DNA of 9,196 nt from Sphingobium sp. (GCA_030148625.1 JASBTC010000073.1:1-9196), one strand, 5' to 3'; positions 1 to 7,332 are shown, counted from the first letter of the stretch. Numbers and translations: made by a program. The notes: generated by a model from the letters alone, not told the origin.

Positions 1-754
1 ATTGCTCAATCTGGTGGTGAATGCCCGTGACGCGATGCCGGACGGCGGTTCGATCGCGATCGTTGCGCAGGAGCATTCGGTGCTGAACGGCGGCAGCCAT
101 GGCCTCGATCCGGGCCGCTATGTGGCGCTGTGCGTCGTCGACAGCGGCGCGGGAATGGATGCCGGGACGCTGTCCCGCGCCATGGAACCCTTCTTCACCA
201 CCAAGGGTGTCGGCAAGGGCACCGGGCTCGGCCTGTCGATGGTGCACGGCCTTGCCGAGCAGCTGGGCGGGCGGCTCGTGCTCGAAAGCGAACCGGGCCG
301 CGGAACGACGGCGGCGCTGTGGCTGCCGGCGGCCGAACCGAACGAAAACAAGGTCGCCATGCTGAGCGCCCTCGACGCGCCGCGCCATGTCCGGCCGCTG
401 ACCGTGCTCGCGGTCGACGACGACGGACTGGTGCTGATGAACACGGTCGCGCTGCTCGAGGAACTCGGCCACACGGTTTTCGAGGCGTGTTCGGGCCAGG
501 AGGCTCTCGAGGTCTTCCGGCGCGAACCCGACATCGATCTGGTCATCACCGATCAGGCGATGCCGCACATGACCGGCATGCAGTTCGCCGAAATCGCGCA
601 GGCAGAGCGTCCGGCCGTGCCCTTCATTCTCGCAACCGGCTATGGCGAGCTTCCCGGCGGGGCGAGCGGGATCCTGCACAAGCTGGGAAAACCATTCCGC
701 CAGGAAGATCTGGCGCGGGCGGTGGCCACCGTCATTCCCGAGGACATTTGCTAG
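1..754 (+). CDS. Hybrid sensor histidine kinase, C-terminal part (HATPase plus receiver), 5' truncated by window edge
   Basis: This is the C-terminal 250 residues of a hybrid histidine kinase; the sensor, PAS-type and HisKA regions lie before the window. Base 1 is the last base of a split codon, and the frame is open from base 2. The TTG at 2-4 is an internal Leu (family context [12 protein letters not shown]), not a start. Counting from base 2, residues 3-15 form the ATPase N box ([13 protein letters not shown]). VVDSGAGM (45-52) is the G1 box, EPFFTTK (62-68) the F box and [13 protein letters not shown] (71-83) the G2 box. A receiver domain follows at about 132-245, with acidic pair D139/D140, phospho-acceptor D184 in VITDQAMP, T212 and K230 in LGKPF, so it looks phosphorylatable. 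There is no DNA-binding output domain, so signalling would pass by phosphotransfer to another protein. The layout resembles FixL-like or PAS-type hybrid kinases; the signal sensed cannot be told here. Family assignment is firm, specific role unknown. Confidence 0.93.
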   Translation, partial: LLNLVVNARDAMPDGGSIAIVAQEHSVLNGGSHGLDPGRYVALCVVDSGAGMDAGTLSRAMEPFFTTKGVGKGTGLGLSMVHGLAEQLGGRLVLESEPGRGTTAALWLPAAEPNENKVAMLSALDAPRHVRPLTVLAVDDDGLVLMNTVALLEELGHTVFEACSGQEALEVFRREPDIDLVITDQAMPHMTGMQFAEIAQAERPAVPFILATGYGELPGGASGILHKLGKPFRQEDLARAVATVIPEDIC

Positions 755-774
755 AACGGGAAAAGGCCTGTTCT
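753..774 (+). terminator. Possible terminator hairpin after the hybrid kinase
   Basis: The arms AGAACGGG (753-760) and CCTGTTCT (767-774) can pair over 8 bp, including one G-U pair, around a 6-base loop. The stem begins inside the TAG stop codon of the kinase gene. There is no T-run after it, so it is not a textbook intrinsic terminator. The placement directly at the 3' end of the gene is the main support. Confidence 0.35.
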
Positions 775-786
775 GGTGTCCCGGAA

Positions 787-841
787 AATTATGCGAAACC
801 TATGTTCGACCGCTTTCGTCGATCTCGAATTCATATGCGCC
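787..841 (+). promoter_or_regulatory. 55-bp array of 11-bp phased ATATG repeats upstream of the small membrane-protein gene (copy 1)
   Basis: Cut into 11-bp units from 787, the sequence reads AATTATGCGAA, ACCTATGTTCG, ACCGCTTTCGT, CGATCTCGAAT, TCATATGCGCC. Units 1, 2 and 5 carry TATG at the same position; unit 4 is a degenerate copy and unit 3 is unrelated. The same layout occurs at 1307-1361, and the two elements match at 33 of 55 positions without gaps. The element ends 36 bp before the ATG of the 878 gene, where a promoter or operator would be expected. Direct repeats on an 11-bp register are the typical binding pattern of winged-helix response regulators of the OmpR/PhoB family. No convincing -35/-10 pair was seen, so the promoter may overlap the array. 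The regulator is unknown. Confidence 0.6.
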
Positions 842-863
842 GCTCCGTAGATTCGCCGTACCC

Positions 864-870
864 GGAAAGG
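864..870 (+). promoter_or_regulatory. Ribosome binding site supporting the start at 878
   Basis: GGAAAGG lies 7 bases before the ATG at 878. It is the main argument for this start, because there is no later in-frame ATG before the membrane segments and the first 50 or so codons are weakly biased. Confidence 0.55.
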
Positions 871-877
871 TCGGCAG

Positions 878-1276
878 ATGCGCTATTCTCCCCCACGACA
901 CTCCCTCGACGCGGCAAGCCTGGCAGGTGTCGGCTCTGTTTCGGCGCACGCTTGGCCGGCGGACAATCCCCTGCCCCAGTCCCGGATCGAGAATTCGCGA
1001 CCCGGCCGGCAAATCGGTTCTCCGGACGGCAATGGCCGATCGACGGATATCCTCCTCCGACTCGGCGGCCTGATCCTGATCGCCCTGGCAGTGTCGGCGG
1101 TCTACAGGCTCGGCCATCTGGCCCGGCCGGGTGCCCGCGGCGCCGGTTCGGCGCTGGAATATCTGCTCGCGATGCTCGGTTTCGCCTGTGCCAGCACGGG
1201 CAGCGTGATGACGATATTGGGGAAACATCTGTTCGACGCGGTCGAGCTGTCCGAGCGCTGGCAGCCGCGCCGCTGA
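878..1276 (+). CDS. Small hypothetical membrane protein with two predicted transmembrane helices
   Basis: I do not recognise this 132-residue protein. Residues 1-55 are polar, rich in Pro, Ser, Gly and Arg, with no recognisable domain or clear signal peptide. Two hydrophobic segments follow at about 58-77 ([20 protein letters not shown]) and 92-115 ([19 protein letters not shown] onward), then a short charged tail ending [16 protein letters not shown]. Codons from about residue 57 to the end are strongly G/C at third positions, like the neighbouring genes, which argues that this part is truly coding; the N-terminal third is less biased. The start rests on the ribosome binding site at 864-870. 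The gene stands alone between the hybrid kinase and kup, on the same strand as both. It has its own copy of the phased repeat array upstream, matching the array before kup, so it may share kup's regulation. A role in ion transport or its control is only a guess from location. Confidence 0.65.
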   Translation: MRYSPPRHSLDAASLAGVGSVSAHAWPADNPLPQSRIENSRPGRQIGSPDGNGRSTDILLRLGGLILIALAVSAVYRLGHLARPGARGAGSALEYLLAMLGFACASTGSVMTILGKHLFDAVELSERWQPRR

Positions 1277-1281
1277 CGAAG

Positions 1282-1299
1282 CGCCGGTTCGGACCGGCG
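1282..1299 (+). terminator. GC-rich hairpin just after the small membrane-protein gene
   Basis: The arms CGCCGGT (1282-1288) and ACCGGCG (1293-1299) are perfect complements around a TCGG loop. The hairpin begins 5 bases after the TGA at 1274-1276. It is followed by A-rich rather than T-rich sequence, so Rho-independent termination is uncertain. If it does terminate, kup must be transcribed from the following 120 bp, where the second repeat array lies. Confidence 0.4.
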
Positions 1300-1306
1300 A
1301 CGAAAA

Positions 1307-1361
1307 ACATATGTGAAACATATGTCCGGATGGCCGTTCACATCTGGAAAACATATGCCCG
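1307..1361 (+). promoter_or_regulatory. 55-bp array of 11-bp phased ACATATG repeats upstream of kup (copy 2)
   Basis: From 1307 the 11-bp units are ACATATGTGAA, ACATATGTCCG, GATGGCCGTTC, ACATCTGGAAA, ACATATGCCCG. Units 1, 2, 4 and 5 fit one consensus, and unit 3 is an unconserved spacer of exactly one unit. The first 22-bp pair (1307-1328) and the second (1340-1361) agree at 18 of 22 positions. The array ends 61 bp before the kup ATG. It is a better-conserved version of the element at 787-841. The layout suggests cooperative binding of two dimers on one face of the DNA, as known for OmpR/PhoB-type regulators. KdpE, encoded at 3353-4057, belongs to that family, but the link is inference. No clear sigma-70 promoter is visible between the array and kup. 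Confidence 0.68.
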
Positions 1362-1422
1362 CCGCGTGCAAGAGCATGACGGCGGAGCGCCTTGTCTCGC
1401 CGAACAGGTGCCAAGACAGCTC

Positions 1423-3330
1423 ATGAACGAGACCCCATCGCCCGACCGGCACCAGCCGGGCACCCGATCCGGATCGGCAAAGCGGCAAGGCGCGCTCGCG
1501 CTCGGAGCCATCGGCGTCGTCTTTGGCGACATCGGCACATCGCCGCTCTATTCGCTGAAGGAGAGCTTTGTCGGCCACCATCCGCTGAGCGTCGATCAGC
1601 CGCATATCTACGGCGTGCTCAGCCTCGTCTTCTGGACGATGATGATGATCGTCACCGTCAAATATGTCTGGATCGTGCTTCGCGCCGACAATCGCGGAGA
1701 AGGCGGCAGCCTGGCGCTTCTCGCGCTGATCGCCCGCAAGACCGAGGGCCGGAAATGGAGCGCGGGCATCGTCATGCTCGGCGTGCTCGCGACGGCGCTA
1801 TTCTATGGCGATGCGATCATCACGCCGGCGATCTCGGTGCTGTCAGCCGTCGAGGGACTGACGGTGGTGCAGAGCGGGATGGAACCGCTGGTGCTTCCGA
1901 TCGCGGTCGCAATCCTGATCGGGCTGTTCGCGATCCAGTCGCACGGCACCGCACGGGTCGGGATCGTCTTCGGCCCCGTCATGCTGATCTACTTCGTGGT
2001 CATTGCGGGCCTGGGCGGCGTCGGCATCGCGCGCCATCCCGAGATCATCGGCGCGCTCGATCCGTGGTGGGCGTATAATTTCTTCGCGCTCGACCCGAAA
2101 CTGGCCTTCCTGGCGCTCGGGTCGGTCGTGCTCGCCGTCACCGGCGCCGAAGCGCTCTATGCCGATATGGGGCATTTCGGCCGCAGGCCGATCGCCATCT
2201 CGTGGCTTTACCTCGTCTTCCCCTGCCTGATGCTCAACTATATGGGACAGGCGGCACTCCTGCTCGATCGACCCGACGCCGCGGAGAATCCCTTCTTCAT
2301 GCTGGCGCCGGACGAAGCGAGGCTGCCGCTCGTGATATTGGCGACGATGGCGACGATCATTGCCAGCCAGGCCGTGATCACCGGGGCCTATTCGGTGACC
2401 CGACAGGCGGTTCAGCTCGGCTTCCTGCCGCGGATCCGGATCACCCACACCAGCGCCGAAACCGCCGGGCAGATCTATATCCCGTCAGTGACCTGGCTGC
2501 TGCTGCTGCTGGTCGTCATGCTGACCCTCGGTTTCCGCAGCTCGAGCAATCTCGCGGCCGCCTATGGCATTGCGGTGACCGGTACGATGTTCATCTCGGC
2601 ATGCATGCTCGGCGCGCTGACCTTCACGGTCTGGCGCTGGAACCGCTGGCTGGCCGCACTGGTCACCGGCATCTTCCTCCTGATCGACGGCGCCTATCTC
2701 GCCTCGAACATGACGAAGATTCCCGATGGCGGCTGGTTCCCGTTGCTGGTCGCGCTCATCGCCTTCATCCTGCTGACGACGTGGCGGACCGGCCGCAGGC
2801 TGATGCACGATCGGCTGCGCGAAGATGCGATGCCGATCGACCTGTTCATCAGTTCATCGACGGCATCGATGAAAAGAGTGCCGGGCACCGCGATCTTCAT
2901 GTCGTCGACGGCCGACGGGGTGCCCCCCGCCCTTCTCCACAATATGAAGCACAACAAGGTGCTCCACGAACGGATCGTCCTGCTGACGGTATCGATCGAC
3001 GATGTCCCGCATGTCGAGGGCCCGGCGCGGATCGAGACGCTGGAACTGGGTCACGCCTTTTACCGGGTCACGCTCCATTACGGCTTCATGCAGGAGATCG
3101 ACGTTCCCCGCGACCTGGCCGACATCAAGGTTTGCGGCGAGCCGTTCAAGACGATGGATACGAGCTTCTTCCTGGGCCGGCAGACGCTGATTCCCTCCGC
3201 GCGTCCCGGCATGGCGCTGTGGCGTGAGCGCCTGTTCGCCTGGATGCTGCGCAATTCCCAGACCGCGATGGAGTTTTTCCGGCTGCCGACGAACCGGGTC
3301 GTCGAGCTGGGCAGCCAGGTCGAGATCTGA
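1423..3330 (+). CDS. kup: Kup potassium uptake permease
   Basis: This is a KUP/HAK/KT-family K+ transporter of the inner membrane, generally described as proton-coupled K+ uptake. The 635-residue length is close to the usual 620-640. Family motifs are in place: GDIGTSPLY at 35-43 in the first membrane helix, [10 protein letters not shown] at 86-95, and [20 protein letters not shown] at 125-144. About twelve hydrophobic segments run to roughly residue 460. A cytoplasmic C-terminal domain follows, carrying [17 protein letters not shown] and ending with the family's typical [10 protein letters not shown] and MLRN stretch. The ATG at 1423 was chosen for length and motif position. An in-frame GTG at 1408 and an ATG at 1330 are alternatives, but 1330 lies inside the repeat array and none of the starts has a strong Shine-Dalgarno site. 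The gene converges on kdpE with 22 bp between stop codons. The phased repeat array at 1307-1361 is its probable control region. Confidence 0.96.
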   Translation: MNETPSPDRHQPGTRSGSAKRQGALALGAIGVVFGDIGTSPLYSLKESFVGHHPLSVDQPHIYGVLSLVFWTMMMIVTVKYVWIVLRADNRGEGGSLALLALIARKTEGRKWSAGIVMLGVLATALFYGDAIITPAISVLSAVEGLTVVQSGMEPLVLPIAVAILIGLFAIQSHGTARVGIVFGPVMLIYFVVIAGLGGVGIARHPEIIGALDPWWAYNFFALDPKLAFLALGSVVLAVTGAEALYADMGHFGRRPIAISWLYLVFPCLMLNYMGQAALLLDRPDAAENPFFMLAPDEARLPLVILATMATIIASQAVITGAYSVTRQAVQLGFLPRIRITHTSAETAGQIYIPSVTWLLLLLVVMLTLGFRSSSNLAAAYGIAVTGTMFISACMLGALTFTVWRWNRWLAALVTGIFLLIDGAYLASNMTKIPDGGWFPLLVALIAFILLTTWRTGRRLMHDRLREDAMPIDLFISSSTASMKRVPGTAIFMSSTADGVPPALLHNMKHNKVLHERIVLLTVSIDDVPHVEGPARIETLELGHAFYRVTLHYGFMQEIDVPRDLADIKVCGEPFKTMDTSFFLGRQTLIPSARPGMALWRERLFAWMLRNSQTAMEFFRLPTNRVVELGSQVEI

Positions 3331-3336
3331 CCCTCG

Positions 3337-3374
3337 ATCGGATTCCGGGCGCTCAGGACAGTCCTGCGTCCGAT
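3337..3374. terminator. Nested inverted repeats between the converging kup and kdpE stops
   Basis: CAGGAC (3354-3359) and GTCCTG (3361-3366) form a perfect inverted repeat with a one-base centre, overlapping the kdpE stop codon. Outside it, ATCGGA (3337-3342) and TCCGAT (3369-3374) form a second pair. Such nesting between convergent genes could act as a bidirectional terminator. However, the inner loop is too small to form without opening the stem, and there is no T-run on either side. Support is weak. Confidence 0.25.
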
Positions 3375-4057
3375 GCCTTCAGCCGGTAACCCACGCCCAG
3401 CTCGTTGACGATGACGGTAGGGCGGCTGAGATCGGTTTCGATCTTCTGCCGGATATTGCGGATCACCACCCGTAGATATTCGATATGCCGTTCGTAATCG
3501 TTCGGCCACACGCTGCTCAAAAGCTGCTGATGGGTGATGACGCGCCCGGGGAACTTCGCCAGCTCGGCGACGACGCCATATTCCTTGGGAGTCAGGCGGA
3601 CGTCGTTCCCGCCTTTGAGAACCCGGCGATTGACGAGGTCGATCTCGACATCATCCGCGATCACGGTCGCACCGATGCCCTGGCTGTGCATGCGGTGGCG
3701 GAGCGCGGTGCGCACGCGGGCGAGCAATTCATCGGTGTCGAACGGCTTGGTGACATAGTCGTCGGCGCCGAGATCGAGCGCGGTCACCTTCTGCTCCGTC
3801 GCATCCCGGGCCGACACCACCAGCAATGTCGCGGTCGTGCGCATGCGGATGACCGGCACCAGCTCGAGGCCGTCGCGATCGGGCAGGCCGAGGTCGAGCA
3901 ACACGACGTCGGGATCGATCCGCGAGAGGATCTCCAGCGCTTCGGCCGCGGTTTCGGCTTCGGTGACGTCATAGGGGCCGCGCGCGAGGGCGGTCCGCAA
4001 CAATCGTCGAATATGGGGTTCGTCGTCGATGACGAGCACCCGGGGCATATTGCTCAC
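3353..4057 (-). CDS. kdpE: KdpE, OmpR/PhoB-family response regulator of the Kdp system
   Basis: KdpE is the DNA-binding partner of KdpD and activates the kdp operon under K+ limitation or osmotic stress in characterised bacteria. This protein has 234 residues, near the usual 225-235. The receiver domain spans about 5-118, with acidic cluster D11/D12, phospho-acceptor D55 in LLDLGLPD, S82 and K104 in VTKPF. The winged-helix DNA-binding domain is at about 130-228, including LTPKEYGVVAELAKFPGRV and the recognition-helix region HIEYLRVVIRNIRQKIE. The start is GTG (4055-4057), overlapping the kdpD TGA as GTGA, with AGGAG 8 bases upstream. An internal ATG at codon 4 is 17 bases from that site and less likely. 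The gene is last in the operon and converges on kup. Identity is firm from domain layout and operon position. Confidence 0.96.
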   Translation of the reverse strand: MSNMPRVLVIDDEPHIRRLLRTALARGPYDVTEAETAAEALEILSRIDPDVVLLDLGLPDRDGLELVPVIRMRTTATLLVVSARDATEQKVTALDLGADDYVTKPFDTDELLARVRTALRHRMHSQGIGATVIADDVEIDLVNRRVLKGGNDVRLTPKEYGVVAELAKFPGRVITHQQLLSSVWPNDYERHIEYLRVVIRNIRQKIETDLSRPTVIVNELGVGYRLKASDAGLS

Positions 4058-6735
4058 GCAATCTTCTCCTGATCGAAGTCCCGGACAAGAATCTTGTCCG
4101 GAAAATGAATGCTAAAGCGCGCGCCGCGCGGTTCGCCGCGATTGGCGGCCTCGACGCTGAGCCCCATCGCCTCGGCAAAGCCCTTCACGATGGCCAGGCC
4201 CAGGCCGGTGCCGCCCTTGGCGCGGTCCGATCCCTCGATGCGCATGAAGGTCTCGAACACGTCCCGCTCCCGCCCCGGCGGCAGCCCAGGTCCTTCATCG
4301 AGGATCGACAATATCATTTCGTCCATCGTGCGCTCCGCGACAAATGCGATCGGCGTTCCCGGATCGGCATAACGCCCGGCATTGTCGAGCAGGTTGATCA
4401 GGCAATGATGGAAAAGCTGCGCATCGACCAGCACGAGCGGAAGGCTGGGCGATACCGTCAGACGGATGTCATGCCCCTCCAGCATCCGACGGGTATCGTG
4501 CACCGCGCTCGCGATCGCGTCGGTAAGATCGGTGGGTTCGACGCGCAGCCGCATCACGCCCGCCTCCACCCTGGCCATGTCGAGCAGGTTGGCGACGAAG
4601 CGGTTGAGCCGTTGGGCTTCACCCTCCAGCGTATCGATCAGCGCCGGCGAAGGATTGCGCCGCATCTCCCCCGCGGCGGCGAGGATCGATGTCAGCGGCG
4701 TGCGCAGGTCATGGCTGACCGACGACAGCAAGGCGGCGCGAAGGCGATCGCGCTCCTTCAGCTCGGCAACGTCGCGCATCTCCTCTTCGAGCTGCATGCG
4801 TTCGAGCACCAGCGCGGCCTGGTCGATCAGGCTGAGCAGCAGCGGCACCTGATCGGGCCGGACAGGGTCGCGGCCATCCTCGCGCGCGAGGCCGACCACG
4901 CCCAGCACGCCCCGCGCGGTTCGCAAGGGGTAGAACAGCCAGTCGGACGCGGTCAGCGTGTCGGAGCCACGCCCGGCCGGCTGCCCCTTGTCCAGCACCC
5001 ATTGCGCGGCCGCCCGCTCGATATGATCCAACCGGTCTTCGGGCGGATAGGCGGCGCGCAGCTGGGGCCCGTCCGCCGAAGGGAGAAGCACGCAGCTGCG
5101 AGAATCGAAGACGCGTGCGAGCTCGGCGGAGATCGCCTGCATCAGTTCCTCGTCATTGGCGGTCGTCGTGAGCTGGCGGGAGAAACCGGCAAGCGCCGCG
5201 TTCTGCCGGGCGCTCGATGCGGCAAGATCGGCCTGGATACGCACCCGCGCCGCGAACTGGCTGGTGACGAATGCCACCGAGAGCAGCACGATGATGGTGA
5301 CGACATTCTCCGGATTGTTGATCGACAGAGTGCCTGTCGGCGGCAGGAAGAAATAATTATAGGCCAGGGAGGATATGATGCTCGCGAACAGGCCCGCGCG
5401 CAGGCCGAACAGGCTTGCCGCCACCATCACCGGCAGCAGATAGAGCAGCGCGACATTGGCGAGATTGAGCACCGCGCCAAGCGTCCAGCCGAAGGCGGTC
5501 ACGCCGGCGACCATCAGGGCGGACCAGAGATAGTCGCGCGGATGCCCCCAGGTCCCGCTTTTGCGGCGCGGCCGCGTCGCCGTCCCGGGCGCGGCGGGTT
5601 CCGCAGGCAGGACATGGACGGCCACGTCGGTCAGCCCGCGCACCAGCCGATCGACGACCGAGCCATGACGCAGCTCGAACCACCAGGAGCGCGACGACTT
5701 GCCGATCACGATCTGGGTGGCGCGCGCCTCCTCGGCAAAGGCGGTCAACCCTTCGACGACATTCGACGCGGGGATGGTCGCGGTGGCGCCGCCGAGCTGA
5801 GCCGCCAGCGCCATCGCCTCGTTGAGGCGCTGGCGATCGGCATCGCCCAGATCCTGCGAACGGCGCGTCTCAATATGGACGGCGGTCCATGGCGCCCGCA
5901 ATGCATCGGCGAGCCGCTTTGTGGCGCGGACGAGGCCCGCGGCGCTCGGCAATTCGCTGACCGCGACGATCACCCTTTCGCCCGCCGCGAAGCTGCCCGC
6001 AAGCGCATGGGCGCGGACATAATCGAGCATCTGCGCATCGACCGCCTGCGCGGCGCGGCGCAGCGCCAGCTCACGAAGCGCCGACAGGTTCGATTTCGAG
6101 AAGAAATGGTTGAGCGCGCGACTGGCCTCGTGCGGAATATAGACCTTGCCGTCCTTCAGCCGCTCGATCAATTCGTCAGGCGGAATGTCGACCACTTCGA
6201 TCTCGGCGGACTCGAGGATGCGATCGGGCACCGTCTCCCGGACCCGGACCCGGGTGAAGGACGCGACGACGTCGTTCAGGCTCTCGATATGCTGGATGTT
6301 GACGGTCGAATAAACGTCGATTCCGGCCGCAAGCAGTTCCTCGACATCCTGATAGCGCTTGGGGTGCCGGCTGCCCGGCGCATTGCTGTGCGCGAGTTCG
6401 TCGACCAATGCGAGCTGGGGGCGCCGCGCCAGCAATCCGTCGAGATCCATCTCGGTCAGGATGCGACCCTGATAGTCGATCTCGCTGCGGGGCATGATCT
6501 CGTGCCCCTGGGTCAGCGCCTCGGTCTCGGCGCGGCCGTGCGTCTCGACGACGCCGACAACGACGTCGATTCCGGCACGCTTGCGCCCTGCCCCGTCGGA
6601 CAGCATCTCCCAGGTCTTGCCGACACCCGGCGCCGCGCCGAGAAACACCTTCAGACGACCGCGGCCTTCCTGCGCCGCTTCGCGCAGAAAGGCCTCTGGC
6701 TTGGGTCGGGCTTTATCGTCGGGTCGTTCGCTCAC
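4054..6735 (-). CDS. kdpD: KdpD, K+-responsive sensor histidine kinase
   Basis: KdpD is the inner-membrane sensor kinase that phosphorylates KdpE. The 893 residues match the E. coli protein's length. The N-terminal KdpD domain (about 25-235) has a Walker A motif GAAPGVGKT at 33-41 and a Walker B-like VDELAHSN at 111-118. A universal-stress-protein-like domain spans about 252-376. Four hydrophobic segments lie between about 402 and 496 (DUF4118 type), followed by a GAF-like region at about 515-645. The kinase core has H675 in SSVSHDLRTP, N box NLLDNAGRYA (781-790), G1 DEGPG (813-817) and G2 GGTGLGL (841-847). The start is GTG at 6733-6735, overlapping the kdpC TGA as GTGA. The next Met is residue 44, after Walker A, so a later start is excluded. 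The last codons contain a perfect inverted repeat (4081-4101). The universal-stress-protein domain lacks the SxS-type motif linked to cyclic-di-AMP binding in Gram-positive KdpD, so that input is unlikely. Confidence 0.97.
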   Translation of the reverse strand: MSERPDDKARPKPEAFLREAAQEGRGRLKVFLGAAPGVGKTWEMLSDGAGRKRAGIDVVVGVVETHGRAETEALTQGHEIMPRSEIDYQGRILTEMDLDGLLARRPQLALVDELAHSNAPGSRHPKRYQDVEELLAAGIDVYSTVNIQHIESLNDVVASFTRVRVRETVPDRILESAEIEVVDIPPDELIERLKDGKVYIPHEASRALNHFFSKSNLSALRELALRRAAQAVDAQMLDYVRAHALAGSFAAGERVIVAVSELPSAAGLVRATKRLADALRAPWTAVHIETRRSQDLGDADRQRLNEAMALAAQLGGATATIPASNVVEGLTAFAEEARATQIVIGKSSRSWWFELRHGSVVDRLVRGLTDVAVHVLPAEPAAPGTATRPRRKSGTWGHPRDYLWSALMVAGVTAFGWTLGAVLNLANVALLYLLPVMVAASLFGLRAGLFASIISSLAYNYFFLPPTGTLSINNPENVVTIIVLLSVAFVTSQFAARVRIQADLAASSARQNAALAGFSRQLTTTANDEELMQAISAELARVFDSRSCVLLPSADGPQLRAAYPPEDRLDHIERAAAQWVLDKGQPAGRGSDTLTASDWLFYPLRTARGVLGVVGLAREDGRDPVRPDQVPLLLSLIDQAALVLERMQLEEEMRDVAELKERDRLRAALLSSVSHDLRTPLTSILAAAGEMRRNPSPALIDTLEGEAQRLNRFVANLLDMARVEAGVMRLRVEPTDLTDAIASAVHDTRRMLEGHDIRLTVSPSLPLVLVDAQLFHHCLINLLDNAGRYADPGTPIAFVAERTMDEMILSILDEGPGLPPGRERDVFETFMRIEGSDRAKGGTGLGLAIVKGFAEAMGLSVEAANRGEPRGARFSIHFPDKILVRDFDQEKIA
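4066..4070 (-). promoter_or_regulatory. Ribosome binding site of kdpE
   Basis: AGGAG on the minus strand lies 8 bases before the GTG at 4057, within the last kdpD codons. It decides for the GTG start over the ATG three codons later. Confidence 0.65.
4081..4101. repeat. Perfect inverted repeat (10-bp arms) in the 3' end of kdpD, just upstream of kdpE
   Basis: The arms CCGGACAAGA (4081-4090) and TCTTGTCCGG (4092-4101) are exact reverse complements around a single A at 4091. In the kdpD frame the repeat encodes the residues PDKILVR near the C terminus. In the kdpDE mRNA it could fold into a 9-bp stem with a 3-base loop, ending about 10 bases before the kdpE Shine-Dalgarno site. No T-run follows, so it is unlikely to be a terminator. 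It could be an mRNA stability or coupling element, an operator, or a chance product of codon choice. Confidence 0.55.
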
Positions 6736-7325
6736 TTGCCCGAACTTGCGCCCATTCGATCAAGTTGTCGATTTAGCGCCAGCACATTGACGCGGTTTTC
6801 GCCAAGGAATCCGAGAATCGGGCGCCGGACCGACGCCGTGACCAGACTGCGGACCTTGCCCTCCGGCAGGCCGCGCACCTTTGCGATCCGCGCGACCTGC
6901 ACCAGCGCGCCCTCGGGCGACACGTCCGGGTCGAGCCCCGATCCGGATGCGGTGGCAAGGTCGGCCGGCAGATCGCCGGCAATCCCCTCGGCGCGACGCT
7001 TTTCGACATCGGCTTTCACGCGATCGGTCAGCGCCTGCGCATTCGGCCCCAGGTTGGAACCGGACGAGGCCAGCCCGTCATAGCCGTTCGCGCCCGCGGC
7101 GGACGGCCGCGTCTGGAAATAGCGATCGGAGGTGAACGCCTGTCCCACGACCGACGATCCAACGATTCTGTCGCCCTCCCTCATCAGGCTGCCATTGGCC
7201 TGGGAGGGAAACACCGCCTGACCGATGCCGAGAATGGCAAGCGGATAGGCAAGCCCCAGAAGGGCCGCGAACAGCAGCGTCATGGCGATTGCGGGACGCA
7301 ATGCGGAGGTGAAATCGGAACCCAT
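6732..7325 (-). CDS. kdpC: KdpC, accessory subunit of the Kdp K+-transporting ATPase
   Basis: KdpC is the single-span inner-membrane subunit of the KdpFABC pump, proposed to raise nucleotide affinity or stabilise the complex. The protein has 197 residues against about 190 in E. coli. One hydrophobic helix lies at about 12-33 (AIAMTLLFAALLGLAYPLAI). The family stretches QANGSLM, VVGQAFTSDRYFQTRPSAAG, SSGSNLGP and GSGLDPDVSPEGALVQVARI are all recognisable. The start at 7323-7325 was chosen over an in-frame ATG 15 codons upstream. It has AGGAG 7 bases before it, and the protein then begins directly before the membrane helix, as usual. A 71-bp gap separates it from kdpB, the only sizeable gap in this part of the operon, and it overlaps kdpD by four bases. 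Confidence 0.96.
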   Translation of the reverse strand: MGSDFTSALRPAIAMTLLFAALLGLAYPLAILGIGQAVFPSQANGSLMREGDRIVGSSVVGQAFTSDRYFQTRPSAAGANGYDGLASSGSNLGPNAQALTDRVKADVEKRRAEGIAGDLPADLATASGSGLDPDVSPEGALVQVARIAKVRGLPEGKVRSLVTASVRRPILGFLGENRVNVLALNRQLDRMGASSGK

Positions 7326-7332
7326 AATCTGT

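Noticed and set aside
795..1338. GAAAC followed by CGTC or CGTT inside the two arrays, resembling ECF-type sigma promoters such as EcfG (GGAAC then CGTT).
   Set aside because: The -35-like word deviates from GGAAC, and the spacing differs between the copies (17 bases at 795-820, 15 at 1315-1338), although the rest of the arrays keeps exact register. The 11-bp phased repeat explains more of the shared sequence; an ECF promoter is not excluded.
800..1414. Minus-strand open frames covering the small-gene region (800-1414 and 831-1310).
   Set aside because: Their translations are Arg-rich without hydrophobic or domain structure, and they run across both repeat arrays. The + strand frame at 878 has the better codon bias, ribosome binding site and plausible membrane helices.
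130..1422. An open frame in phase with kup extends about 430 codons upstream of the kup start.
   Set aside because: It runs out of frame through the hybrid kinase gene and through the small membrane-protein gene, and its translation is Arg/Ala/Gly-rich without domains. It is an effect of high GC content; kup begins at 1423.
4105..7083. A 992-codon open frame on the + strand opposite kdpD and part of kdpC.
   Set aside because: It is antisense to well-supported genes, rich in His, Arg, Gln and Gly with no recognisable domain, and follows from the strong third-position GC bias of kdpD.
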